From the NCBI GenBank assembly GCA_030640865.1, contig DAOWIP010000127.1, positions 1 through 6,156 of the forward strand: a DNA stretch of 6,156 nucleotides. Reading direction: 5' to 3'. The notes below the pieces were generated by a model. That model did no database searches. It was not told the origin of the DNA and was given only the letters and a program-made list of their open reading frames with translations. The DNA is from Sedimentisphaerales bacterium. GTDB taxonomy: Bacteria > Planctomycetota > Phycisphaerae > Sedimentisphaerales > SM23-30. Of this stretch, positions 1-5,594 are shown in pieces. Within the stretch, counting starts at the first letter, position 1, and every line of letters starts with the position of its first letter. The translations under genes and the position numbers were made by a program.

Positions 1-470
1 ATATAAGGGTACACCTGCTTGAACCCGGGAATTCGCTGCACGGTTCCCTCGAACAACTGCCATACCTTGTGCCCGATGAAGCTGGCCAACAAACGACCGA
101 CAATATAAACCAGTATAATCGCCAGGACAAAACCGACCACCGACCAGGGAGCACGCTTCCATTTCTGACGCAGCATCCATAGCCGCACATCCTCGACTAC
201 GGCCGGGTCGGTATTGTCTATCTTTTCGAGCTTATGCTCAACTTTATAGTCGTCATAATCTTCATCCTCGGGGTTCGGATAGTCGTCAGTCACCAGCAGG
301 GCAATATGTATCACCCCCTCGGTAAGGTGAACACTGATATTCTCCTGGATGAATTCATAACACTTGACAAGGAGTACGATGGTCAAAACCGTGGGCAGAA
401 GGGTTGCCAAACCGCGTAAGAAAAAACGGCGGAAATCCGACCAGAATCTTTTTTTGCTATTTTTGACCAT
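1..470 (-). CDS. DUF502 family membrane protein (3' end cut by window edge)
   Basis: The first 156 residues are visible; the C-terminus lies beyond the left edge. The protein opens with a basic segment (KNSKKRFW), then FFLRGLATLLPTVLTIVLL (about residues 16-34), which matches the first membrane helix of DUF502 proteins (PF04367; FLxGLlxLLPlxlT pattern). A second membrane helix spans about 110-131. It is followed by RIPGFKQVYPY (146-156), equivalent to the family's IPxxrxiYp signature. The family is of unknown biochemical role; plant relatives are the CONTINUOUS VASCULAR RING proteins. The stretch between the helices is unusually long and acidic (about 62-94, with a run of D and E at 68-74), where typical members have a short loop. 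The ATG at 470-468 is chosen because an in-frame stop lies seven codons upstream with no ATG, GTG or TTG codon between. Its own ribosome site (AAAGG) is weak. Family call firm, function unknown. Confidence 0.85.
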   Translation of the reverse strand, partial: MVKNSKKRFWSDFRRFFLRGLATLLPTVLTIVLLVKCYEFIQENISVHLTEGVIHIALLVTDDYPNPEDEDYDDYKVEHKLEKIDNTDPAVVEDVRLWMLRQKWKRAPWSVVGFVLAIILVYIVGRLLASFIGHKVWQLFEGTVQRIPGFKQVYPY

Positions 471-481
471 AAGGCCTTTAT

Positions 482-522
482 TTACAATAAGTTACCTTGT
501 TCTGTGCTCAACCCTCCTCCTT
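482..522 (-). promoter_or_regulatory. Strong Shine-Dalgarno and possible 9-codon leader ORF ahead of the DUF502 gene
   Basis: The minus strand shows AAGGAGGAGGG at 522-512, the strongest Shine-Dalgarno-like sequence in the window, yet it lies about 41 nt upstream of the DUF502 ATG, too far to serve it. It abuts a TTG codon (511-509) that opens a 9-codon frame (M-S-T-E-Q-G-N-L-L) ending in TAA at 484-482, 11 nt before the ATG. Translational coupling from a leader peptide is one reading. A chance purine run is another. The peptide has no run of a single amino acid that would point to attenuation. Confidence 0.25.
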
Positions 523-573
523 CGGTTTTTATAAAAAACGCCCATATATAACTACATTCTCCTTCAGTACATA

Positions 574-602
574 AGTGTATCGGTATTATGTGTGCCGGTC
601 AA
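574..602 (-). promoter_or_regulatory. Candidate sigma70-type promoter for the DUF502 gene
   Basis: On the minus strand TTGACC (602-597, five of six matches to the -35 consensus) is followed after 17 nt by TACACT (579-574, four of six matches to the -10). Transcription would begin near 567, giving a leader of about 97 nt before the ATG at 470. Spacing is ideal but the -10 is only fair. No other promoter of similar quality was seen upstream of this gene. Confidence 0.4.
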
Positions 603-688
603 CAAAAATCCGTCCGCCCGGGGCCAAAGAATCATAACCCCGTATATGAACTATAGTTACGACGAAAATAGCCGCCGGTCGAGGAAAT

Positions 689-723
689 GTAGAGAGTAAG
701 GGGTAGAAGGCAGAGGGTAGAGG
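689..723 (+). repeat. Five degenerate 7-nt tandem repeats (consensus GTAGAGG)
   Basis: Five adjoining heptamers read GTAGAGA, GTAAGGG, GTAGAAG, GCAGAGG, GTAGAGG and end in a further GT. The strand is strongly purine-rich and unlike the flanking DNA. The array lies directly before the nested inverted repeat at 729-809. A short repeat array of comparable style, though different sequence, surrounds the four-helix-bundle gene at the other end of the window. The unit count and phase are seen directly; any mobile origin is inference. Confidence 0.6.
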
Positions 724-728
724 GTTGT

Positions 729-809
729 GTGGCACCTTTCTGTATTTCAGAGAGGTGCTCTTGTATGCGCTCAAACACCACCTCTTTGTCTTCGGCAAAA
801 AGGTGCCAC
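729..809. repeat. Nested inverted repeat (REP/MITE-like) upstream of the glycosyltransferase gene
   Basis: The outer arms GTGGCACCTTT (729-739) and AAAGGTGCCAC (799-809) are perfect 11-bp complements. The inner arms CAGAGAGGTG (748-757) and CACCTCTTTG (779-788) pair over 10 bp with a single G-T. The whole is an 81-bp imperfect hairpin with asymmetric internal loops and a 21-nt apical loop. No run of T follows the arms, so it is not a simple terminator. Size and nesting resemble REP-type or miniature transposable elements, but no transposase gene is in the window. A reading frame stays open through it in phase with the glycosyltransferase, which probably does not mean that it is translated. 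Confidence 0.55.
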
Positions 810-857
810 CCATACTGCTGGATTGACCACTTGCCAAACGATACTTCAGAGAGGATA

Positions 858-2795
858 ATGCGTTACGATATGAACTCTTATGCGAAAAACCTGTTACGCG
901 ACTGGCCGGCGGAAGAGATCCTGCAGGCGAACCTGACGGCACTGCGGGAACAAGACCCGGCCCTGGCCCGAAGGCTGGGCGAGGTGCGGGTCCCTGATAC
1001 GGTGGAAATGGCCGTGGCCCAGGACGGGTCGGTCAGCTTTCGCCTGAATGGCCCGGACGGACGGAGAATGTGGCTGGGTTACAGTTCAGTTCCACTCATA
1101 GCCGCCGGGGCAAACCTGAAACGAACACAGATCGGATCGGGGAATATGGCGATGAACGGGATCGGTAGCGGGGCCGAGGCCGAGGCGATTCTGCGGGAGA
1201 TGGCGCCCTATCAGGCGCTGGTGGTGATCGAGAAAGACGCACTGTTGCTTAATCTGGTACTGCGGCTGCGGGATTTCACTCATCAACTCCGCGGCGGCCA
1301 ACTAATCCTTCTGACAGGGCCCCAGCCGGATAAGCTGCTGGAGGTCTTTTTCACTCAACAGAACGGCTACAATCCCGTCAGTGAGGCTATTCGCTGGACC
1401 TGGCTGAGCGAGCAGGTAAATCAATTATTCCGCCAACACGTTGTGATGGCTATGGATCGGGCGGTAGATAGGAATATGGCGGCAGTCAACGAACTCCTTC
1501 GTCAACAACAGAAGTATGATCAGGAATCGCCCCTGACCGCAACTCTGATTCATCTAACACCTTCGGCTACCGAGCATAAACGGGCGGTCAACTGCACTAA
1601 CGCCTATACCCTTACAGATGTTTATACCAGTCGTGATATTCTGGCTGGGCTGCGGTCGGAGGGAGCCGAAACAGACTGGCAGATATTGGACCGGCCAGAT
1701 ATTGTCTCGCATTATGCCCAGTTGGCCCGGCTGAACCGGATCAGACCGCATTTAATAATTCTGGTGGACATGCTGCGCAATGACATCGCGATCAGGCTGC
1801 CGGACTCCGCCGTCTGCGCAACGATCTTGCGTGAGCCGACAGGCTCAATAACGCAGGAGTCGTTACAGCCTGCCGAACGGTTTGGGCCACATGATTTTAT
1901 CTTCTACCAACACCATGAGGACCGGGAAAAGCTCCGGATTGTCGGTTTGCCGGACGAGCGGCTTGCACATCTGCCACTGGCGAGCAACGATGAACTGTTC
2001 CGGCCATTAGCCCCTGACAGCCATGCTCGGCAGCGTTACGAATCCGACGTGGTGCTTCTCGCGGGCCGGGTCAGCAGTGATCCGGAAACGTATAATATCA
2101 ATCTGCATAACCATCAAAAGTTATGGAGAACGGTTATCGAGGAGATACAGCAATCTCCGGCTAACTACCACAAGGAAATTGCTGAAAAATATCTTCTGCG
2201 TGCCCGACGATGTGGGGTTGAACTGCGTGAAGAAGAATTACGTAACTATTTCACCGAATTAATCCAGAATTATCTCGGCCCGGCTATCTGGCGGGATGTA
2301 TATTGCGAGGCGGTCGCCAAGGCTGGTTTCGACCTGCGGATATGGAGCCGCCAACCACTGCGGGAGCATGCCGATGAATCGAGCCACTTCTGGGATCAGT
2401 CACCGGTGGGTCATCTGGCAGCCGGGACCGTCGATAACGGTGAGCAGCTTAACAAACTCTATAACGCCGGCAGGATATTTCTGCATTTATCCAGCACGGG
2501 TTATCCCGACAGCTATCTGCTGGAAGGTATCGCGGCGGGGGCCTTTTTTCTGATTAAATCCCATCCACGCGATCGAAAGCAGGACGGGCTTGGCCAATTC
2601 TTCCGGCTAAACCACGAACTGATTACCTTTGACGGTCCCAAAGACCTGCTGCGAAAGATTCGCTATTATCTCGATAATGAACAGGAACGGCAGCGTATCA
2701 GTAAAGCGGCCCGCGAAAGACTGCTTGCCGAGCATACTTACCGCCATCGTGCGCGGGAAATGCTTGAGATCATTACTACTGGTCCGTTAAAATAA
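858..2795 (+). CDS. Glycosyltransferase with CgeB-like C-terminal domain and MptE/Maf-like N-terminal half
   Basis: This is a 645-residue protein. The C-terminal part (about 525-640) matches the CgeB-like glycosyltransferase domain (Glyco_trans_1_2, PF13524): LNKLYNAGRIFLHLS, then LLEGIAAGAFFL with the conserved acidic and glycine positions, then YYLDNEQERQRIS and EHTYRHRA. It should transfer a sugar from an activated donor in a GT-B fold. The middle (about 297-383, RPHLIILVDMLRND to LPLASNDELFRPL) looks like the acceptor-side half that precedes this domain. The N-terminal region has GIGSGAEAEAIL (101-112) followed by ALVVIEKDALL (120-130), reminiscent of the Rossmann-like MptE/Maf proteins of flagellin glycosylation; this part is tentative. 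There is no signal peptide or membrane helix, so it is probably cytoplasmic. The frame is open from 729, but the ATG at 858 is chosen because GAGAGG (849-854) lies just before it and the 5' part crosses the inverted repeat. The SD-to-ATG spacing is short (3 nt). The next in-frame ATG, at 870, has no ribosome site. Confidence 0.8.
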   Translation: MRYDMNSYAKNLLRDWPAEEILQANLTALREQDPALARRLGEVRVPDTVEMAVAQDGSVSFRLNGPDGRRMWLGYSSVPLIAAGANLKRTQIGSGNMAMNGIGSGAEAEAILREMAPYQALVVIEKDALLLNLVLRLRDFTHQLRGGQLILLTGPQPDKLLEVFFTQQNGYNPVSEAIRWTWLSEQVNQLFRQHVVMAMDRAVDRNMAAVNELLRQQQKYDQESPLTATLIHLTPSATEHKRAVNCTNAYTLTDVYTSRDILAGLRSEGAETDWQILDRPDIVSHYAQLARLNRIRPHLIILVDMLRNDIAIRLPDSAVCATILREPTGSITQESLQPAERFGPHDFIFYQHHEDREKLRIVGLPDERLAHLPLASNDELFRPLAPDSHARQRYESDVVLLAGRVSSDPETYNINLHNHQKLWRTVIEEIQQSPANYHKEIAEKYLLRARRCGVELREEELRNYFTELIQNYLGPAIWRDVYCEAVAKAGFDLRIWSRQPLREHADESSHFWDQSPVGHLAAGTVDNGEQLNKLYNAGRIFLHLSSTGYPDSYLLEGIAAGAFFLIKSHPRDRKQDGLGQFFRLNHELITFDGPKDLLRKIRYYLDNEQERQRISKAARERLLAEHTYRHRAREMLEIITTGPLK

Positions 2796-2818
2796 TTATT
2801 CAGGGTTTGCCAAATGTT

Positions 2819-2833
2819 GGGTGGCAGCCACCC
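2819..2833. terminator. Candidate hairpin between convergent genes
   Basis: GGGTGG (2819-2824) and CCACCC (2828-2833) form a perfect 6-bp GC-rich hairpin with loop CAG. It lies 23 nt past the glycosyltransferase stop and 44 nt past the HD-GYP stop. A terminator is expected here for two converging genes, but neither strand has a U tract after the stem, so termination would need another factor. It may instead be a repeat relic, since TGGGTGGCA here is the inverse of TGCCACCCA at 804-812. Confidence 0.35.
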
Positions 2834-2877
2834 GTCGTAGAAAGGTGTACCCGAAGGTATAAAACGAATCATAGAGA

Positions 2878-4137
2878 TTACGGAAATGCCAGATCGAACA
2901 TTTCGCTGTACGCCAAAGCCTGCTCTTCCGCCGATTCTTCAGCCGGCTCACAGGCTGGGTCTTCTTCCGTAATTTCGTTGATATATGAAATGTCTTCGTC
3001 TTCGAAAGAAACCACTTTAATATCATCACGTTCATCCAGGAAAAAAGGGCCTTCGAACTCTTCTTCCGGCAAGGATTCACCCTGCTCATCAAACGCGATA
3101 AGAACCTCCGGGGCAAAGGGCTTCTTAGGATTGTGTTTCGTTGCGACGGCGAAGCGGCCCGTTTGCAGCTTTAACCTGGCGCCGATGGGAAAGGGTTGTA
3201 TAATCCCGGTGAACACCTTCAGAACCATAGGATCATAAAATTGTTTATAATCTCCATACAGCATTTCATACAGGGCCCGAACCGAACTTTTAGCTTTCTT
3301 ATATGTTGTGCGGGCCGTGGCCGCACTGTAGGCATCGGCTACCCGGACTATCCTCGCGAAAATGGCCGTTTGATCCCCCGTCAGGCCTTGCGGATAACCG
3401 CTGCCGTTATGATTCTCGTGGTGGCAGCGCACTACCAGACGGGTCATGGGACCTATCTTGTCCGGCAGCAGTTCAGCACCTTTTTGCGGATGAGCCTTGA
3501 CAAGCTCGATCTCCTCGCTGGTCAGGGAACCGGGTTTGTTATACATCCGCTCCAGAGGCACCATACCGATGTCATGAAGCATCGCGGCAGTCGCCAGCTG
3601 TGATAAGTTCATGGCGTCACGAATTTTCCTGGCCGCGCTGAACCGTTCCCGTTCCCGCTTGATAAAGTTGCGAATCGTGTTCCCGATAACCAAACTCAGG
3701 TAAAACACGTTGGCGCTGTGTTCCTGCAGATAATCGTTCCAGTCTCCGCTCTGGTCGATGATCGCTGAAGTTACAGGATTCTTCTGCAGAAACCGTATCA
3801 TCTCTTCGATGGTCTTTTGCATCCCGGCTATGTTGTCGGGATTGAGGGCCGCTCCGGAGCGGATCACATTGCTCACCTTTTGCGTTACAGAGGATATGTT
3901 CCGCCGCACTTCCAGCGATACATTGTGGTCCTGACTGTTATCACCGAACTCAACCAGTTGATCCAGCAGGGGATCGATAACCTGAACCATCTTCGCCGGC
4001 AACCTGCGGTTCAGAGATTCGATATCGCCCGCGGATAAAATATGACCATGAGGCAGCAGTACACTAAACCGATTCGTTATATTGCTCGCCAGGCACATGC
4101 CCTGCTCTAACTGATGAACGGGAATCGATATTGGCAT
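2878..4137 (-). CDS. HD-GYP domain protein, probable cyclic-di-nucleotide phosphodiesterase with altered signature residues
   Basis: A 419-residue protein. Residues 1-55 form the N-terminal module common before HD-GYP domains (VHQLEQGM, LLPHGHIL). The HD-GYP domain spans about 135-312, with metal-ligand candidates H140, H188-D189 (LHDIGM), H216 (KAHPQKG), H239-H240 and D268, plus the intact GYP motif at 247-249 (NGSGYPQGL). Such enzymes hydrolyse cyclic di-GMP or cGAMP. No glutamate lies four residues before H140, which would favour a two-metal centre. Three usual residues differ: the K of HDxGK is M192, the D of the DALTS stretch is S271, and the R of RPY aligns with T277 (ARTTY). The metal site looks intact while substrate contacts may be changed. 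A small beta-rich segment (about 316-350) and a very acidic tail (about 353-405) follow. There is no receiver or membrane domain. The ATG has AAGGA 9 nt upstream. It lies downstream of the co-oriented response regulator, with its own likely promoter and structured leader. Confidence 0.9.
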   Translation of the reverse strand: MPISIPVHQLEQGMCLASNITNRFSVLLPHGHILSAGDIESLNRRLPAKMVQVIDPLLDQLVEFGDNSQDHNVSLEVRRNISSVTQKVSNVIRSGAALNPDNIAGMQKTIEEMIRFLQKNPVTSAIIDQSGDWNDYLQEHSANVFYLSLVIGNTIRNFIKRERERFSAARKIRDAMNLSQLATAAMLHDIGMVPLERMYNKPGSLTSEEIELVKAHPQKGAELLPDKIGPMTRLVVRCHHENHNGSGYPQGLTGDQTAIFARIVRVADAYSAATARTTYKKAKSSVRALYEMLYGDYKQFYDPMVLKVFTGIIQPFPIGARLKLQTGRFAVATKHNPKKPFAPEVLIAFDEQGESLPEEEFEGPFFLDERDDIKVVSFEDEDISYINEITEEDPACEPAEESAEEQALAYSEMFDLAFP

Positions 4138-4184
4138 AAAATATATTCCTTAACCCCCACGAAACTACGAAATCTCAGGGAATC

Positions 4185-4206
4185 AAAAAAACCGGTTTTT
4201 GGTTTT
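4185..4206 (-). other. Palindrome and second T tract in the HD-GYP leader
   Basis: AAAAACCGGTTTTT (4187-4200) is a perfect 14-bp palindrome. On the minus strand AAAACC (4206-4201) can also pair with GGTTTT using loop AAAAACC, followed by further Ts down to 4185. It could be a dyad operator or a weak second terminator about 50 nt before the HD-GYP start. The low GC of the stem argues against efficient termination. Sequence facts are direct; function is unknown. Confidence 0.3.
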
Positions 4207-4222
4207 AAGCGGTCTTGTGCGC

Positions 4223-4286
4223 AAAAAAAGACCTGGCACAGCGGTCCGTCGGTCGGGGATTGTGGGGCACGGACCTCCACACCAGG
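4223..4286 (-). ncRNA. Predicted pseudoknotted leader RNA with terminator-like U tract upstream of the HD-GYP gene
   Basis: Read on the minus strand, a closing helix CCUGG (4286-4282) with CCAGG (4236-4232) encloses two crossing helices. UGUGG (4281-4277) pairs with CCACA (4265-4261), and GGUCCGU (4275-4269) pairs with ACGGACC (4249-4243). The loops are 1, 3 and 11 nt. A 1-nt loop can cross a 7-bp deep groove and an 11-nt loop can cross a 5-bp shallow groove, so the H-type pseudoknot is feasible on this strand. The opposite strand would need 1 nt to span the shallow groove of 7 bp, which is not feasible. UC and seven Us follow at once (4231-4223). A competing hairpin GGUCUU (4233-4228) with AAGACC (4216-4211) would use part of the closing helix and the U tract. 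The element lies about 85 nt before the HD-GYP ATG. I do not recognise a known riboswitch class, and it lacks the cyclic-di-GMP-I aptamer motifs. It could act in cis as a riboswitch or attenuator, or be a roughly 100-nt small RNA. Confidence 0.5.
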
Positions 4287-4330
4287 AAATTTTTAACCTA
4301 TCTTACCCTATTTTATCAAATTACATTTTT

Positions 4331-4358
4331 AGTATAGCCCGAACCCATCGCGTGTCTC
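4331..4358 (-). promoter_or_regulatory. Candidate promoter for the HD-GYP leader RNA
   Basis: On the minus strand GAGACA (4358-4353, four of six matches to the -35) and TATACT (4336-4331, five of six matches to the -10) are 16 nt apart. Transcription would start near 4324, about 38 nt before the pseudoknot and about 187 nt before the HD-GYP ATG. This suggests that the HD-GYP gene is not simply co-transcribed with the response regulator. Confidence 0.4.
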
Positions 4359-4385
4359 TCCTCGCCAGTTGACAAATCAAACCCA

Positions 4386-4482
4386 GGCGATGACTCTCGC
4401 TAATTAAATTATCGCCATTTATTATCAAAACAACAATCGGAAATATTCTGATTTTTATTTGGAAAATACTGATGTTACTTAC
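4386..4482. other. AT-rich gap after the response regulator: 6-bp inverted repeat and imperfect direct repeat
   Basis: GGCGAT (4386-4391) and ATCGCC (4411-4416) are complementary across 19 nt. GGAAATATTCTGAT (4439-4452) and GGAAAATACTGATG (4461-4474) are imperfect direct repeats whose starts are 22 nt apart, about two helical turns. No clear terminator for the response regulator is seen and no reading frame is convincing. The repeats might be a protein-binding site or simple AT-rich chance. Confidence 0.2.
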
Positions 4483-5151
4483 TCATGAAAAGGAAAGGCT
4501 GAAATCAAAGGATGTCAATCCTGTTTGAGCGGCATATCTGACCAACTCCGCGACATTGCTCAAATTTGTCTTGCTCATGATATGTTCGCGGTGGGTTGCC
4601 ACGGTTTTGGCGCTGACGTGCAGGTCTCTGGCGATCTGTTTGGTCGTCCTGCCTTCGGCGATAAGCTGCAACACTTCCCGTTCCCGGGGTGATAATTGCG
4701 GGCATATAACCGAATCCTTTTCCGGAAGATTATCGACATAATCCTTGACCAGAAAATCACTTACTCCCGGGGCAAGATATATATGATTCAACATGATCAC
4801 TTCGATCGCTTTGGTCAGTTCATCGAAGGCACAACTCTTCAGCATATAACCCGAAGCCCCCGCCTTGAGCATATACGATACAAATTGCTTGTTAGTATGC
4901 ATCGACAAACCCAGAATCTTGATTCCCGGGCGCTCTTTAAGAATCTGACGTGTAGCATCGACCCCGTTCAATTTTGGCATAGCGATGTCCATAACCACCA
5001 TGTCCGGCGTCAGTTCAATCGCCAATTGAACAGCTTCTCGGCCATCCTCCGCCTCTGCCACAACTTCCATGTCCGGCTGGTTGTCGATTAAACTGCGCAA
5101 TCCCTCACGGATCACACGATGATCGTCCGCTAATAATATTCGGATACCCAT
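4483..5151 (-). CDS. NarL/FixJ-family response regulator (receiver + LuxR-type HTH)
   Basis: This 222-residue protein has the full two-domain layout and usual length. The receiver domain (about 3-122) shows the acidic pair D9-D10, phospho-acceptor D55 (VVMDIAMP), S83 (LGLSMH) and K105 (GYMLKS), so it should be phosphorylated by a histidine kinase. The LuxR-type helix-turn-helix (about 152-210) carries LSPREREVLQLIAEG, IARDLHVSAKTVATH and MSKTNLSNVAELVRYA. It should therefore bind DNA and control transcription. No kinase gene lies in the window, so its partner is unknown. The ATG at 5151 has GAGGTGG a few nt upstream, and a good promoter lies just behind it. The HD-GYP gene follows on the same strand after 345 nt, which suggests but does not prove a regulatory link. 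Family assignment is secure; target genes are not known. Confidence 0.95.
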   Translation of the reverse strand: MGIRILLADDHRVIREGLRSLIDNQPDMEVVAEAEDGREAVQLAIELTPDMVVMDIAMPKLNGVDATRQILKERPGIKILGLSMHTNKQFVSYMLKAGASGYMLKSCAFDELTKAIEVIMLNHIYLAPGVSDFLVKDYVDNLPEKDSVICPQLSPREREVLQLIAEGRTTKQIARDLHVSAKTVATHREHIMSKTNLSNVAELVRYAAQTGLTSFDFSLSFS

Positions 5152-5176
5152 AGCACCACCTCACCACAAAATACCC

Positions 5177-5205
5177 CTTATAGCCATTTAGACACTCAGA
5201 AACAA
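5177..5205 (-). promoter_or_regulatory. Candidate promoter for the response regulator
   Basis: On the minus strand TTGTTT (5205-5200) is followed after exactly 17 nt by TATAAG (5182-5177), with a GGGGT discriminator next. Transcription would start near 5170, leaving a short leader of about 19 nt that contains the GAGGTGG ribosome site. The -10 and discriminator are identical over 12 nt to those of the tRNA promoter on the other strand. Confidence 0.55.
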
Positions 5206-5448
5206 CGATCCTTCGACCGACACGGCAATAAACCGCTCCGCTTTACCCCATGACTTAGTGGTAATCGGCATTTCAAGACTATTGAGACAACTATATTTGC
5301 ACGAAATCCCAGATTTTGTGCCGACACCAAAATATCCTACTTATATTATGACACAAAACCGCTGATATTTCAACTTAATTTTACTGGTTTTTTACTAAAA
5401 AAATCCTGATTGGCTTTATTGCCCTCAAAAAATATTGCCTGAATTCTC
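5206..5448. other. Non-coding divergent region with a 10-bp hairpin
   Basis: Between the two divergent promoters there is about 240 nt without a convincing gene. The clearest structure is GCACGAAATC (5299-5308), loop CCA, GATTTTGTGC (5312-5321), a 10-bp hairpin with one G-T pair. No T tract follows on either strand. The part after 5360 is AT-rich, with TTTTTT-ACT-AAAAAAA near 5388-5403 and TATTGCC repeated at 5417 and 5433. The hairpin could be an operator for the response regulator. Nothing else is supported. Confidence 0.3.
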
Positions 5449-5477
5449 TTTACGAGTTTGCGATTATAAGCTATAAG
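5449..5477 (+). promoter_or_regulatory. Candidate promoter for the tRNA gene
   Basis: TTTACG (5449-5454, four of six matches) and TATAAG (5472-5477, five of six matches) are 17 nt apart. A GC-rich discriminator (GGGGT) follows, as is usual for growth-rate-controlled stable RNA promoters. A second TATAAG sits at 5465-5470, only 1 nt before. Transcription would start near 5484. A small hairpin, ACTGCC-TCC-GGCAGT (5497-5511), lies in the leader before the mature tRNA. Confidence 0.55.
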
Positions 5478-5520
5478 GGGTGTTCAGCTTAAATAAACTG
5501 CCTCCGGCAGTCATTAAAAA

Positions 5521-5594
5521 GGCGGCGTAGCTCAGATGGTTAGAGCGGCGGATTCATAAGCCGCAGGTCGTCGGTTCGATCCCGACCGCCGCTA
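5521..5594 (+). tRNA. tRNA-Met (anticodon CAU), probably elongator; tRNA-Ile2 not excluded
   Basis: A full cloverleaf fits: acceptor GGCGGCG with CGCCGCT (5521-5527, 5587-5593), D-arm GCTC/GAGC, anticodon loop TTCATAA with CAT at 5555-5557, five-nt variable loop, T-arm GTCGG-TTCGATC-CCGAC, and discriminator A5594. The start and D-arm (GCGTAGCTCAG then TGGTTAGAGC) resemble elongator tRNA-Met. Initiator features (unpaired position 1-72, three G-C pairs in the anticodon stem) are absent. A CAU anticodon could also be the isoleucine tRNA read with lysidine. Oddities: the last anticodon-stem pair is A-G (5552 with 5560), and the first acceptor pair is G-U. CCA is not encoded; T-rich sequence follows at once. 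Confidence 0.93.

Noticed and set aside
729..857. Open frame extending the glycosyltransferase by 43 residues at its N-terminus
   Set aside because: It has no ATG at its beginning and runs through the nested inverted repeat. Its predicted residues are cysteine- and serine-rich, unlike the rest, and a ribosome site lies directly before the ATG at 858.
586..942. 118-residue frame on the minus strand
   Set aside because: It overlaps the repeats, the inverted repeat and the start of the glycosyltransferase. Its composition is unlike a real protein and no family is recognisable.
2807..3238. 143-residue plus-strand frame opposite the HD-GYP gene
   Set aside because: It is serine-rich antisense to the acidic tail of a well-supported gene, the usual shadow of GAA/GAG-rich coding.
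4232..4286. Pseudoknot or terminator read on the plus strand
   Set aside because: On this strand a single nucleotide would have to cross the shallow groove of a 7-bp helix, and the following AAATTTTT is a poorer U tract than the seven Us on the minus strand.
4223..4286. Known cyclic-di-GMP-I (GEMM) riboswitch or SRP RNA
   Set aside because: The conserved GEMM aptamer stretches and the SRP GGAAGG tetraloop region are absent.
4369..4374. Perfect TTGACA -35 on the plus strand
   Set aside because: No acceptable -10 lies 16-18 nt downstream, and no plus-strand gene follows.
4696..5091. 131-residue plus-strand frame opposite the response regulator
   Set aside because: It is antisense to conserved receiver-domain codons and has no family resemblance.
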